Below are positions 1 through 7,566 of a DNA stretch of 14,491 nt, piece by piece (the stretch's first letter is position 1; each line of letters starts with the position of its first letter). The position numbers and the translations under genes are program-made. The DNA is from Deltaproteobacteria bacterium. Lineage in GTDB: Bacteria; Desulfobacterota; Desulfobulbia; Desulfobulbales; VMSU01. The notes under the pieces were generated by a model that was given only the letters and a program-made list of their open reading frames with translations, did no database searches and was not told the origin of the DNA. Location: assembly GCA_021789795.1 (NCBI GenBank), contig JAJYJA010000051.1, forward strand, positions 1 to 14,491, written 5' to 3'.

Positions 1-2
1 AA

Positions 3-112
3 GCAAAAGGGCCGATATACAAGGCGCGGGGTGTGTTTGGCGAGTGAGGCCATACAGATGGTATGCCGAACGAGCCAAACCGCCACGCGCCGCAGTAGAT
101 CGGTCTTTTTGC
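3..112. repeat. 110-base imperfect palindrome (REP/MITE-like hairpin)
   Basis: The two halves pair over nearly the whole length. Outer arms 3-20 and 95-112 match at 17 of 18 positions, counting two G-T pairs; middle arms 23-28/86-91 (GGCGCG/CGCGCC) and 35-41/74-80 (GTTTGGC/GCCAAAC) are exact; the inner arms 51-55/61-65 (CATAC/GTATG) close a 5-base loop. It directly follows the 3' end of the glycosyltransferase gene, 7 bases past its stop codon. On the minus strand the distal arm ends in CCCTTTTGC, so it may also help end transcription. Similar long hairpins recur between genes in Geobacter-like and Desulfobulbus-like genomes (from memory). Copy number cannot be judged from one window. Confidence 0.75.
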
Positions 113-119
113 GACGCCA

Positions 120-1679
120 TCAAGGTTTTCTCATCAGCAGCGCCCAGGGAAATCGCCAAACCACCTGATAGTTGTTCAATATCCACGGCCCCAGCCGGTC
201 GTTGGCGGAAAGCAGGGGGATAAAGATCAGGACGTAGATATCCGATCTCCGGCTTAAGACATCGATCACCTCTGCCGCCTGTTGCCTGGTATTGAAATCA
301 GGCGAGATGAACAGGTTGTAAGGGGTGGGATTGCGGCGCTGGGTCCAAAAGTTGATTTCCGGGTTGTATTCGGTGCAGAAGAGCGAGTCCTCTGGCGGCA
401 CCAGCTTATCGATGGCCTCAACAACCAACTGCATGGAAGACTCCGTCGAACGGGCGGGCACGGTCAAGCTGCCCGCCGGCCCGGAGACCCGCACCTTATC
501 CATGGCGCCTATCCGGCGGTAATTCCCCACCGCGTACGCCACGCCGAGGCAGATCATCCCCACGGCCAGGGCCTGGCCGGCCAATCTCCGCCGCCGGTCG
601 CCACGCTCCATCCCCGCGCCGCTGAAGGCCGCCACGACCACCAGGGACAGGGGCGCGGCCCAAACCAAATTGGTCTGGGCCAGCCGATGCAGACAGCCTC
701 CGACAAAGGCCAGCCAGCCGGCAAAAAGCAGCCCGGAAACGGCGGCGCGGCCACCGGCTCGCGGTTCCACGGCTAACATCACGGCGGCGGCTACCGGCAG
801 CAGTGGCAAGACGAGCGAGAAGACCGTCTGGGCCAGGGTGTAGTCCGCATAGAACTTAAGGCTGTTGCGCCAGGCCGGGGAACCGATCTCCTGCCAGCCA
901 AGACCCAGCAGGGAGCCAGTATTGCCGGGGCTGCCGCGGTAGCGGGTGGCGGGAAAGATCAGCCACTGGTAGAGCAGCTCGGAGAGGGAGACGTGCGGGA
1001 GCAGGTAGAGGGCGAAACCGGCCGCCACCGTGACGCCGCCCGCAAGCCAGGCGAGGAAGAGGCGTTTTCGTAACCTCCGGTCAGCAAGCAGCGGAAAAAA
1101 CAAAACCAAAAGCGCCACCGCCAGATAGCCGCCCTGATCCTGCATGGTAAAGCAAGCCAGGGCGGTCAAGACCCCCGCCGCCATCCCCCACCGCCAGGGA
1201 GGGCGCCCGCTGTACGCCCGCAGCAGGCACGACAGGGCGAGGAGTTGCAGGATGTCAACCAGCCAGTGATGGCTGGGCAGCATCCATTGCAAGACCCCGA
1301 AGGGAATCAGGAACGAGGCCAGCGCCCAGCGGGCCAGGGGACTGCGGGTCAGACGGCGGAGCAGGTCGTCACCGGCGGCGATCAAGCAAACGGCATAGAC
1401 CAGGGTCAGGAGTCGCTCGGCGAAGAAGTTCGGCCCGAACAACTTAAAGAAGAGGGCCGTGGGCAGAAAAGATAGGGGCGGGAAGATCTCGAAAAAATCC
1501 CGGCCAGGAAGCTGACCGAGAAATATCCGCCAGCCGCCCATCAGGGCCACGCCCTCGTCGCCGTGGATATAACCGAAATCAAACAGGCGCCGGGCGTAGA
1601 ACACCCCGCCCAGCAGCAGGCAGCAGGCGGCAAGATACGGACGGGGGCGGGCTCGCAGCCGGTTGACGATGGCGCTCAT
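120..1679 (-). CDS. GT-C type membrane glycosyltransferase (ArnT/PMT-like)
   Basis: This 519-residue integral membrane protein has about ten hydrophobic segments between residues 13 and 386, then a soluble C-terminal part (about 390-519). The first extramembrane loop holds an acidic pair, D41-E42 in HGDEG, followed by GRDFFEIFPP (59-68). That layout matches GT-C enzymes of the ArnT/PMT (GT39) class, which move a sugar from a polyprenyl-phosphate carrier to an acceptor on the far side of the membrane. Donor and acceptor cannot be read from the sequence. The ATG lies 13 bases after the hypE stop with only a weak ribosome site, so it is probably cotranscribed and translationally linked. A large palindrome begins 7 bases after its stop codon. 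Its place in a hyp operon is unexpected and may be only a shared transcript. Membrane glycosyltransferase: fairly sure; substrate: unknown. Confidence 0.72.
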   Translation of the reverse strand: MSAIVNRLRARPRPYLAACCLLLGGVFYARRLFDFGYIHGDEGVALMGGWRIFLGQLPGRDFFEIFPPLSFLPTALFFKLFGPNFFAERLLTLVYAVCLIAAGDDLLRRLTRSPLARWALASFLIPFGVLQWMLPSHHWLVDILQLLALSCLLRAYSGRPPWRWGMAAGVLTALACFTMQDQGGYLAVALLVLFFPLLADRRLRKRLFLAWLAGGVTVAAGFALYLLPHVSLSELLYQWLIFPATRYRGSPGNTGSLLGLGWQEIGSPAWRNSLKFYADYTLAQTVFSLVLPLLPVAAAVMLAVEPRAGGRAAVSGLLFAGWLAFVGGCLHRLAQTNLVWAAPLSLVVVAAFSGAGMERGDRRRRLAGQALAVGMICLGVAYAVGNYRRIGAMDKVRVSGPAGSLTVPARSTESSMQLVVEAIDKLVPPEDSLFCTEYNPEINFWTQRRNPTPYNLFISPDFNTRQQAAEVIDVLSRRSDIYVLIFIPLLSANDRLGPWILNNYQVVWRFPWALLMRKP

Positions 1680-1692
1680 CTCGGCTTCGAGC

Positions 1693-2769
1693 TCAGCAGA
1701 TGCGGGGCAACTGTTCGGCCACCGGCATCTCCAGGAGCCGCTTCACCCCCAGCCCGGTGCGCAGGGCCACCAGGCCGGGATGCTCCTCCACCACCTGGCC
1801 GATGATCCGGGCCTCACGGCCCAAGGGATGGCCCTTAATGGCGGCCAGGAGCGGCTCGGCGTCCTCGCGGGCGACCACGGCCAGCAGCTTGCCCTCGTTG
1901 GCCACGGTCAGGGGGTCGAGACCCAGGGCCTCGCAGGCCCCCCGCACCGCAGGGGCGACCGGCAACGACTCCTCCTCCACCACGATGCCCAGGCGAGCAC
2001 TGGCGGCGAACTCGTTTAGGCTGGTGGCCACCCCGCCCCGGGTGGGGTCGCGCAACACCCGGATCCGGCTGGAGGCGGCGAGCATCACCGCCACCAGGTG
2101 ATAAAGGGCGGCGGTGTCGGAGCGAATCTGGCTGGTGAAGGACAACCGCTCCCGGCAGGTCAGCACCGCCAGGCCGTGATCGCCCACCGTGCCGGAGACG
2201 ATGACCGCATCGCCGGGTCGGATGCGGCTGGCGTCCAGTTCCAGACCCTCGGGCACCACCCCCACCCCCGAGGTGTTGATAAACAGCTTGTCGCATTTGC
2301 CCCTGGGCACCACCTTGGTGTCGCCGGTGACCACCTGCACCCCGGCCTCCCGCGCCGCCCGCCCCATGCTGTCCAGGATGCGCTCCAGGGTGGCAAACGG
2401 CAGGCCCTCCTCCAGCACCAGGCCCAGGCTCAGGAAAAGTGGCCTGGCCCCGGACATGGCCACGTCGTTGACGGTGCCGTTTATGGCCAGCTCGCCGATA
2501 TCGCCGCCCGGAAAAATTAGGGGATCGACCACGTAGGTATCGGTGCTGAAGGCCAGGCGGCCGGACGGCAGGGTCAGGATCGCCTGGTCGTGCAGCCGGT
2601 TGAGGGCCGGGTTGGTGAAACGGGGCAGGATGAGCGAGCCGATCAGCTCGGCGGACATCCGCCCTCCGGCCCCGTGGGCCAGCAACACCTGCTCGTGGCG
2701 GGTGATGGGTAACGGGCAGGCCAAGCCGCCGGTCAGGGCCTTGTTCTTGTGGTCGGGGCCATCATCCAT
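1693..2769 (-). CDS. hypE: hydrogenase maturation protein HypE (carbamoyl dehydratase)
   Basis: HypE makes the cyanide ligands of the NiFe-hydrogenase active site. It takes a carbamoyl group from HypF onto its C-terminal cysteine and dehydrates it with ATP to a thiocyanate, then passes it to the HypC-HypD complex. The 358-residue protein ends in the diagnostic PRIC, with C358 as the carrier residue. AHGAGG (31-36), FSTDTYVVDPL (74-84), NDVAMSGA (101-108), GDTKVV (149-154) and DPTRGG (241-246) are the conserved ATP-binding and core motifs of the PurM/HypE fold. The first 27 or so residues precede the usual family start, so the true start could be slightly further in. No in-frame ATG suits better, and the chosen ATG is 12 bases after the hypD stop. 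There is no clear ribosome site. Identity is very secure. Confidence 0.97.
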   Translation of the reverse strand: MDDGPDHKNKALTGGLACPLPITRHEQVLLAHGAGGRMSAELIGSLILPRFTNPALNRLHDQAILTLPSGRLAFSTDTYVVDPLIFPGGDIGELAINGTVNDVAMSGARPLFLSLGLVLEEGLPFATLERILDSMGRAAREAGVQVVTGDTKVVPRGKCDKLFINTSGVGVVPEGLELDASRIRPGDAVIVSGTVGDHGLAVLTCRERLSFTSQIRSDTAALYHLVAVMLAASSRIRVLRDPTRGGVATSLNEFAASARLGIVVEEESLPVAPAVRGACEALGLDPLTVANEGKLLAVVAREDAEPLLAAIKGHPLGREARIIGQVVEEHPGLVALRTGLGVKRLLEMPVAEQLPRIC

Positions 2770-2781
2770 AGATTTTCGGGA

Positions 2782-3870
2782 TCACAGCCGTTGGTAGTGG
2801 AAGTAGGCGGCACAGGCGCCTTCGCTGGAGACCATGGTGGCGCCCAGGGGCTGCTCGGGCCGGCAGGCGGCGCCAAAGGCGGGACATTCGTCGGGTCGCT
2901 TGATTCCCCGTAGCACCAGACCGCTGATGCAGAGAGGCGACTCCTCCGGGGTAATGGCGGCCACCTCAAATTTGCGGGCCGCGTCGAAGGCGGCGAACTC
3001 CTCCCGTAACCCCAGGCCGCTGGCCGGCAGCAGGCCGATGCCGCGCCACTTCTGATCCCGGACCGCGAACACCTTCTCCACCATCCCCCAGGCCAGGGGG
3101 TTGCCAGCCGGCCGCACCGAACGTTGATACTGATTCTCCACCCGGTGCTCGCCCGCCTCGAGCTGGCGAAGCACCATCACCAGCCCCTCCAGGATGTCGT
3201 TGGGCTCCAATCCCGTGACCACGATCGGCACCCGGTAGTCCCGGCTGATGGCCTCGTAGTCGGCAAGGCCGGTCACGGTGCAGACATGCCCCGCCGCCAG
3301 GTAGCCCTGCACCCGGTTGTCCGGGGCCCCGAGCAAGGCCCGCATGGCCGGAGGCACCAGGACGTGGCAGACCAGGAGGCTGAAATTGTCGAGTCCCTCC
3401 CGGGCGGCCAGGGACACGGCCATGGCGTTGCCAGGGGCGGTGGTCTCGAAACCGATGGCCAGGAAGACCACCTGCCGGCCAGGGTTTTCCCGGGCGATTT
3501 GCAGCGCCTCCAGGGGTGAATAGACGATCTTAAGCTCCCCGCCCTGGGCCCGGGCGGCGAGCAGGTCCTGGCGGCTGCCCGGCACCCGCAGCATGTCACC
3601 GAAACTGCACAGAATCGCCTCTGGCCGCCGGGCGATGGCGATCGCCTGGTCGATAATCTCGACGGGGGTGACGCATACCGGACAGCCAGGGCCGTGCACC
3701 AGCCGCACCTGGGGGGGGAGGGCCTGATCGATGCCGCTGCGGACGATGGCGTGGGTCTGGCCGCCGCAGACCTCCATGATCACCCAGGGCGCGGTGACCA
3801 GAGACTTGATCTCCGCGCATAGCCGCCGGGCAATGGCCGGGTCCCTGAACTCACTCACGTACCTGGTCAT
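2782..3870 (-). CDS. hypD: hydrogenase maturation protein HypD (Fe-S scaffold)
   Basis: HypD is the [4Fe-4S] scaffold on which, with HypC, the Fe(CN)2CO group of NiFe hydrogenases is built. The product is 362 residues. Family signatures are present: CGGQTH with C35, GPGCPVC with C63 and C66, and four C-terminal cluster cysteines at C314, C329, C336 and C352, the last in MVSSEGACAAY. A longer reading frame exists upstream, but the start at MTRYVSEF is preferred. Its ATG overlaps the hypC stop as ATGA (positions 3870-3867), has GAGGAGA upstream inside hypC, and gives the normal family N-terminus. The overlap implies translational coupling, which fits the known HypC-HypD complex. All key cysteines are intact, so it should be functional. 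Confidence 0.97.
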   Translation of the reverse strand: MTRYVSEFRDPAIARRLCAEIKSLVTAPWVIMEVCGGQTHAIVRSGIDQALPPQVRLVHGPGCPVCVTPVEIIDQAIAIARRPEAILCSFGDMLRVPGSRQDLLAARAQGGELKIVYSPLEALQIARENPGRQVVFLAIGFETTAPGNAMAVSLAAREGLDNFSLLVCHVLVPPAMRALLGAPDNRVQGYLAAGHVCTVTGLADYEAISRDYRVPIVVTGLEPNDILEGLVMVLRQLEAGEHRVENQYQRSVRPAGNPLAWGMVEKVFAVRDQKWRGIGLLPASGLGLREEFAAFDAARKFEVAAITPEESPLCISGLVLRGIKRPDECPAFGAACRPEQPLGATMVSSEGACAAYFHYQRL

Positions 3871-4115
3871 CTCGAACGGGTCTCCTCGATCTTGTCCAGC
3901 AGCTCCCGCCACAGGTCCAGGGTTTTCTCCGCCTCCTCCTCGTCTAGGATCGACAGGGCAAAACCGGCATGCACCACCGTGTACTGCCCCAGTCTGATCT
4001 CGGGCACGTACTCCAGGCAGACCCGGGAGACGGCCCCCTCGTAGTCCACCTCTCCCATGCTCACGCCCGCCTCACGATATATCCGAACCACCTTGCCGGG
4101 GATTGCCAGGCACAT
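3867..4115 (-). CDS. hypC: hydrogenase maturation chaperone HypC
   Basis: HypC is a small chaperone that carries the iron centre between HypD and the hydrogenase large subunit. The 82-residue product begins MCLAIPGKV, the hallmark of the HypC/HupF family, in which Cys2 becomes N-terminal after methionine removal and binds iron. An open frame extends further upstream and has another ATG five codons earlier (4130), but only the start at 4115 leaves Cys2 exposed; GAGGG lies 8 bases before it. It is the first gene of the minus-strand operon and overlaps hypD by four bases. A sigma70-like promoter sits about 60 bases upstream. hypA, hypB and hypF are absent here and must lie elsewhere. Confidence 0.96.
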   Translation of the reverse strand: MCLAIPGKVVRIYREAGVSMGEVDYEGAVSRVCLEYVPEIRLGQYTVVHAGFALSILDEEEAEKTLDLWRELLDKIEETRSR

Positions 4116-4181
4116 GCGTTCCGCCCTCATTAACCGTTGCCGGGGCCACGACCCCCCACGGGCCGCCACTCGCCATCGGCC

Positions 4182-4210
4182 ACCATACCCAAAAGCGGCG
4201 GTGGCGTCAA
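4182..4210 (-). promoter_or_regulatory. sigma70-like promoter of the hypCDE operon
   Basis: Read on the minus strand: -35 TTGACG (4210-4205), a 17-base spacer and -10 TATGGT (4187-4182). The -35 matches consensus at five of six positions and the -10 at four of six. It predicts a transcript start near 4175 and a leader of about 60 bases before hypC. No other candidate in the gap fits as well. Not tested experimentally. Confidence 0.55.
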
Positions 4211-4228
4211 TCTCGGCCCCAACCGAGC

Positions 4229-4253
4229 CCGGCCAATCGCCGGCATTTTTTTT
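4229..4253 (+). terminator. small hairpin followed by T8, between two divergent promoters
   Basis: CCGGC (4229-4233) and GCCGG (4239-4243) pair around a CAATC loop and are followed, two bases on, by eight T (4246-4253). This is terminator-like on the plus strand, though the stem is short. No plus-strand gene lies upstream to terminate, so it may block transcripts running antisense out of hypC from reaching the GAPDH-family gene. The T-run overlaps the -35 box of the plus-strand promoter, so it may be a coincidence of sequence. Confidence 0.35.
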
Positions 4254-4280
4254 GTCAGCCCCTGGCAAGTATGGTATAAC
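4252..4280 (+). promoter_or_regulatory. sigma70-like promoter of the GAPDH-family gene
   Basis: TTGTCA (4252-4257) and TATAAC (4275-4280) are separated by exactly 17 bases, and each box matches consensus at five of six positions. Transcription should begin near 4287, giving a leader of about 29 bases before the ATG at 4316. It is arranged back to back with the hypC promoter; the two -35 boxes are about 42 bases apart, leaving room for a shared regulator. No operator could be recognised. Confidence 0.62.
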
Positions 4281-4315
4281 GGCACCGCGTTTTAATCCAC
4301 CCGCGCCTCCCGACC

Positions 4316-5326
4316 ATGACAATCAAAATCGCGATTAACGGCTTTGGCAGAATCGGCCGCGAGCTGACCAGGATTATCACCTCCCGACCGGAGACGGATA
4401 TTGAGCTGGTGGCGGTCAACTCGCGGGAGGATATCTCCCTGGCGGCCCATCTGCTCCGCCACGACAGCAACCACGGCGGCTTCGGCCCGCCGGTGACGGC
4501 GACCGGCGACCGGCTGTTGATCGGCGGCCAGCAGATGCTCTTCTTGAGCCAGCCCGACCCGGCCCGGTTGCCCTGGCGGGAGTTGGGGGTCGAGCTGGTG
4601 ATCGAGAGCAGCGGTCAGTTCGTGGGCCGCCTCCAGGCGGGGCGCCATCTCGAGGCCGGTAGCCGCCGGGTGCTGATCACCGCCGCCGCCCCCGACCCCG
4701 ATGTCACCCTCTGCCTGGGGGTGAACCAGGCCCGCTATCAGCCCGAACACCACCGGATCGTCAGCGCCAGCAGTTGCACCACCAACTGCGTGGCCCCGGT
4801 GGCCAAGCTGCTGCACGACCGCTTTCGTCTTCAGGCCCTGTTGGTGACCTTCCTGCACTCCTACACCAGCGGTCAACCCCTGTTAGACACCGGTGGGCCG
4901 GATCTCCGGCTGATGCGCGCCGCCGGCCTGAACCTGATTCCGGCCAGCACCAGCGCCGCCCAGCAGGTGCCCATGATCCTGCCCGAACTGACCGGCAGGT
5001 TCCACGCCCTCTCCGTCCGGGTGCCGACCCCAGAGGCGCATCTGGCCTCGCTTTCCGCCTTCATCTCTCGGCCCGTCGAGGCCTCCGAGGTGCTGGCCGC
5101 CTTTAGGGAGGCGGCGGCGGGCGAGATGGCGGGGATCGTCGCCGTCAGCGAGGCCCCCCTGGCGAGTTGCGATCTTCGGGGGGCCTCAGCCTCCTCGATC
5201 CTCGACCCCGAGAGCGTCAAGGTGGTGGCTGCCGAGCTGATCCAGCTCCTGGTCTGGCACGACAACGAATCTTCCTATTGCCAACGGGTTGTCGATCTTG
5301 TTAGATATATGGCGGCACACTCGTAA
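4316..5326 (+). CDS. divergent glyceraldehyde-3-phosphate dehydrogenase family protein
   Basis: The 336-residue protein has the full GAPDH fold: NAD-binding GFGRIGR (9-15), catalytic C154 in SSCTTNC, the base H181, and R235 in VRVPTP, which binds substrate phosphate. The reaction would be NAD(P)-dependent oxidation of glyceraldehyde 3-phosphate or a similar aldehyde phosphate such as erythrose 4-phosphate. Several near-invariant positions differ. The usual SNASC is SASSC; TNDQ after the histidine is TSGQ (184-187); TSTGAAK is ASTSAAQ (210-216); NEWGYS is NESSYC (317-322). It is therefore probably a second, specialised member and not the main glycolytic enzyme. LPWRELGVELV and GVNQ recall erythrose-4-phosphate dehydrogenase, but not strongly enough to call it. 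A good promoter lies just upstream; the ribosome site is weak. Family is certain, substrate is not. Confidence 0.85.
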   Translation: MTIKIAINGFGRIGRELTRIITSRPETDIELVAVNSREDISLAAHLLRHDSNHGGFGPPVTATGDRLLIGGQQMLFLSQPDPARLPWRELGVELVIESSGQFVGRLQAGRHLEAGSRRVLITAAAPDPDVTLCLGVNQARYQPEHHRIVSASSCTTNCVAPVAKLLHDRFRLQALLVTFLHSYTSGQPLLDTGGPDLRLMRAAGLNLIPASTSAAQQVPMILPELTGRFHALSVRVPTPEAHLASLSAFISRPVEASEVLAAFREAAAGEMAGIVAVSEAPLASCDLRGASASSILDPESVKVVAAELIQLLVWHDNESSYCQRVVDLVRYMAAHS

Positions 5327-5332
5327 TTTTTA

Positions 5333-5356
5333 AGGCCTGGCGACATCACCGGGCCT
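5333..5356 (+). other. intergenic hairpin between GAPDH-family gene and lipoprotein
   Basis: AGGCCTGG (5333-5340) pairs with CCGGGCCT (5349-5356) through eight pairs, one of them G-U, around an 8-base loop. It begins 7 bases after the stop codon. No T-run follows, so it is not a standard terminator. It could be an mRNA-stabilising or partial-termination element that sets different levels for the two genes. Confidence 0.35.
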
Positions 5357-5397
5357 CCGTTATCCCAGGAATCAACCCCCACTCATAAGGAAAATCC

Positions 5398-6357
5398 ATG
5401 TCCAGACCCCGCATCGCTCGCCCCCTGGCCCTGTTGCTCATCCCCCTCCTGACCCTGGCGTTGGCGGCGGGTTGCGGCAAGGTTGACAAACAGAAGGAGT
5501 ACGCCGCCCTGATCAACAATGTTCCCCTCACCAGGGCCGAACTGGCCGCCGAGATGAAGCGGGTCTCCGAGCGCTTCTACAACGCGGCGCCGATGGCCAA
5601 GGATCAGGAATCCCAATTGGAAAAGCAGATCCTAGACATCATGATCGGCGGCGAGCTGCTCTACCAGGCCAGCGAGAAGGAAGGCATCAGGGTCAGCGAC
5701 CAGGAGGTCAAGGCGGAGATGGCCAAGAGCAAGCAGGCCTTCCCTGACACCGGCAAGTTCAAGAACACCTTCACCGACAAGGATATCAAGAAAAAGATCG
5801 CCATCGACAAGTTCATCGCCGAAAAATTCGCCAAACCGACGGTAATCACCGACGAGCAGACCAAGGAGTACTACAACAACAACGCCAGCGAGTTCACCGT
5901 GCCGGAGCAGGTGCTGGTCAGCCAGATCCTAATCAAGGTGGGCGAGGATGCCAGCAAGGAACTGAAGGGCAAGGCCGAGGCCAAGCTCAAGGAGATTCAG
6001 GGGGAGGTGGCCAAGGGCAAGGACTTCGCTGAGCTGGCCAAGAAGTACTCCGACGACAAGGCCAGCGCCGTCAACGGGGGGATCATGGGCTTTCTGGCCA
6101 AGGGCCAGGCCGACAAGGACATCGAGGAGGCGGTCTTCGGGCTGAAGCAGGACCAGACCACCGTGGTCAAGGACAAACAGGGCTATCACCTGCTCAAGTC
6201 CCTGGATCACAAACAGAAGAAGGTCATCCCCTACGAGGAGGTGGCCGAGAAGATCCGCGCCCTGTTGAAGCAGCAGGAGGTGCAGAAGAAGATCGACACC
6301 TTCATCAAGGACGCCAAGAAACAGTCCAAGATCGAGATCATGCCCCCTCCGAAGTGA
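5398..6357 (+). CDS. PpiC/SurA-type peptidyl-prolyl isomerase lipoprotein
   Basis: This is a 319-residue exported folding factor. Residues 1-25 form a lipoprotein signal with lipobox LAAGC; C26 would be lipidated, and the following Gly (not Asp) suggests outer-membrane sorting. Residues about 36-150 are helical and charged, like the SurA/PrsA N-terminal chaperone region. A parvulin rotamase domain follows at about 170-268, with VSQILIK, DFAELAKKYSDD, NGGIMGF and QGYHLL. A lysine-rich tail completes it. The likely role is helping outer-membrane or surface proteins fold in the periplasm. The ATG has AAGGAA 5 bases upstream. It lies 71 bases after the GAPDH-family gene, with a hairpin between, and 19 bases before the kinase. 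Multiheme and outer-membrane proteins are plausible clients, but that is inference. Domain call is secure. Confidence 0.9.
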   Translation: MSRPRIARPLALLLIPLLTLALAAGCGKVDKQKEYAALINNVPLTRAELAAEMKRVSERFYNAAPMAKDQESQLEKQILDIMIGGELLYQASEKEGIRVSDQEVKAEMAKSKQAFPDTGKFKNTFTDKDIKKKIAIDKFIAEKFAKPTVITDEQTKEYYNNNASEFTVPEQVLVSQILIKVGEDASKELKGKAEAKLKEIQGEVAKGKDFAELAKKYSDDKASAVNGGIMGFLAKGQADKDIEEAVFGLKQDQTTVVKDKQGYHLLKSLDHKQKKVIPYEEVAEKIRALLKQQEVQKKIDTFIKDAKKQSKIEIMPPPK

Positions 6358-6376
6358 GGTCGGGGGGCGTCAGGAC

Positions 6377-7519
6377 ATGGACAGCCAGGAAAAAGTCTCC
6401 TTACTGACGCGGCTTGATCTCTTCCGCGCCCTGAGCGCAGAGGAGTTGCAGAAGCTGGCCCTAGCCATGGCCGAGGTCGAGTTCCCCGCCGGGGCAACGG
6501 TCTGCGCCGAGGGCGATACCGGCGCCGACCTATTCGTGCTCCTGGCCGGCGAGTTGCAGGTATTCAAGCATCACCGGCTGATCACCACCCTCACCCCCAT
6601 CGACTACCTGGGCGAGATGGCGTTGATCGAGGATCAGCCCCGCTCCGCCACCGTGGTCAGCGTCAGCGACTCCCGGCTCCTGCGGCTGGCCGTCTCTCAG
6701 TTTAATCGTGCCTTGGCCAGCCACCCCCAGGCCCAGGTGGCCATGATGCGCACCTTGAGCCGACGCCTGCGCCGCAACACCGAACTGCTGGCCCAGGAGT
6801 ACGAGAAGGCCAACATCCTGATTCACGACATGAAAAATGGGATGACTGCCTTTTTGCTGCTCGACCTCCTGGAGGCGGAAGGGCTGTCTCCCTTCGGGGT
6901 CGAACTGCTGACCCTACTGAAGAAAGGCCGCCGTGAGGTTACCGCCCTGATGGACGAGGCCCTAGCCAACGCCAAGCGCCTGCAATTCACCAAGGAGCGC
7001 CCGCTCGACTCCCTGGTCGGCTTGCTGGCCGACCTGCGAGTGTCGCTGTCACGCCATCCCGACCTGCGGGACAAGCCGCTTCTGGTGGAGGGCGCCGAGA
7101 CCGTTCCCGAATTGCCCTTCAACCGCCTAGACATCGGCCGGGTGATCACCAACCTGGTGCTGAACGCCGGCCAGGCCAGCCCCAGCGGCAGCCCCATCGC
7201 CATCCGTCTTTCGGCCAACCGGGACTGGGCCACGGTCGAGGTCGTGGACCAGGGTCACGGCGTCCCGGAGACGATCCGCGACCTGGTGTTCCTGCCCAAT
7301 TTCACCACCAAGGACCAAGGCCACGGCCTGGGGCTCGCCTCCTGCAAGGAGATTGTGGAAACCGTCCACGGCGGCAAGCTCTCGCTTACGAGCAACCCAG
7401 ACCGGGGGGCCACCTTCCGTTTCACCTTGCCGCTCGCGCCCATAGTCTCGCCGCCGTTTGCTGATCAACGTGGAGACCTCAGGCCCGCCTTAAAGCCGAT
7501 GACGTTGGCTGGTGTCTAA
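6377..7519 (+). CDS. cyclic-nucleotide-binding sensor histidine kinase, soluble
   Basis: This 380-residue protein fuses a CRP-like sensor to a histidine kinase and has no membrane segment. The cyclic-nucleotide-binding domain spans about 14-125; its phosphate-binding cassette is recognisable as GEMALIEDQPRSATV, with E80 and R89. After a helical linker comes the phosphoacceptor H150 in HDMKN. The ATPase domain has an N box at NLVLNAGQA (N263), G1 DQGHGVP (291-297), an F box FLPNFTTK (305-312), G2 GHGLGL (315-320) and G3 DRGATF. It should autophosphorylate in response to an intracellular ligand, probably a cyclic nucleotide, and pass the phosphate to a response regulator. None is encoded nearby, so it is an orphan. 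It sits 19 bases after the isomerase gene and ends before a strong terminator. The last 25 or so residues lie beyond the kinase core. Gln or Gly at the usual Pro after the H-box (HDMKNG) is atypical. Confidence 0.88.
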   Translation: MDSQEKVSLLTRLDLFRALSAEELQKLALAMAEVEFPAGATVCAEGDTGADLFVLLAGELQVFKHHRLITTLTPIDYLGEMALIEDQPRSATVVSVSDSRLLRLAVSQFNRALASHPQAQVAMMRTLSRRLRRNTELLAQEYEKANILIHDMKNGMTAFLLLDLLEAEGLSPFGVELLTLLKKGRREVTALMDEALANAKRLQFTKERPLDSLVGLLADLRVSLSRHPDLRDKPLLVEGAETVPELPFNRLDIGRVITNLVLNAGQASPSGSPIAIRLSANRDWATVEVVDQGHGVPETIRDLVFLPNFTTKDQGHGLGLASCKEIVETVHGGKLSLTSNPDRGATFRFTLPLAPIVSPPFADQRGDLRPALKPMTLAGV

Positions 7520-7566
7520 AGGAATTTACCTTGACAAAATCCTAGCCAATGGATAACGGTTAAATA

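Noticed and set aside
3871..3912. Longer HypD with 14 extra N-terminal residues
   Set aside because: The internal ATG overlaps the hypC stop, has a GAGGAGA ribosome site and gives the family-normal N-terminus.
4261..4280. Sigma54 site suggested by CTGGCAAG upstream of the GAPDH-family gene
   Set aside because: There is no TTGC element at the required spacing, while a much better sigma70 match overlaps it.
4116..4322. Longer HypC with about 69 extra N-terminal residues
   Set aside because: HypC must begin Met-Cys so that Cys2 becomes N-terminal; the extension also spans the predicted promoters.
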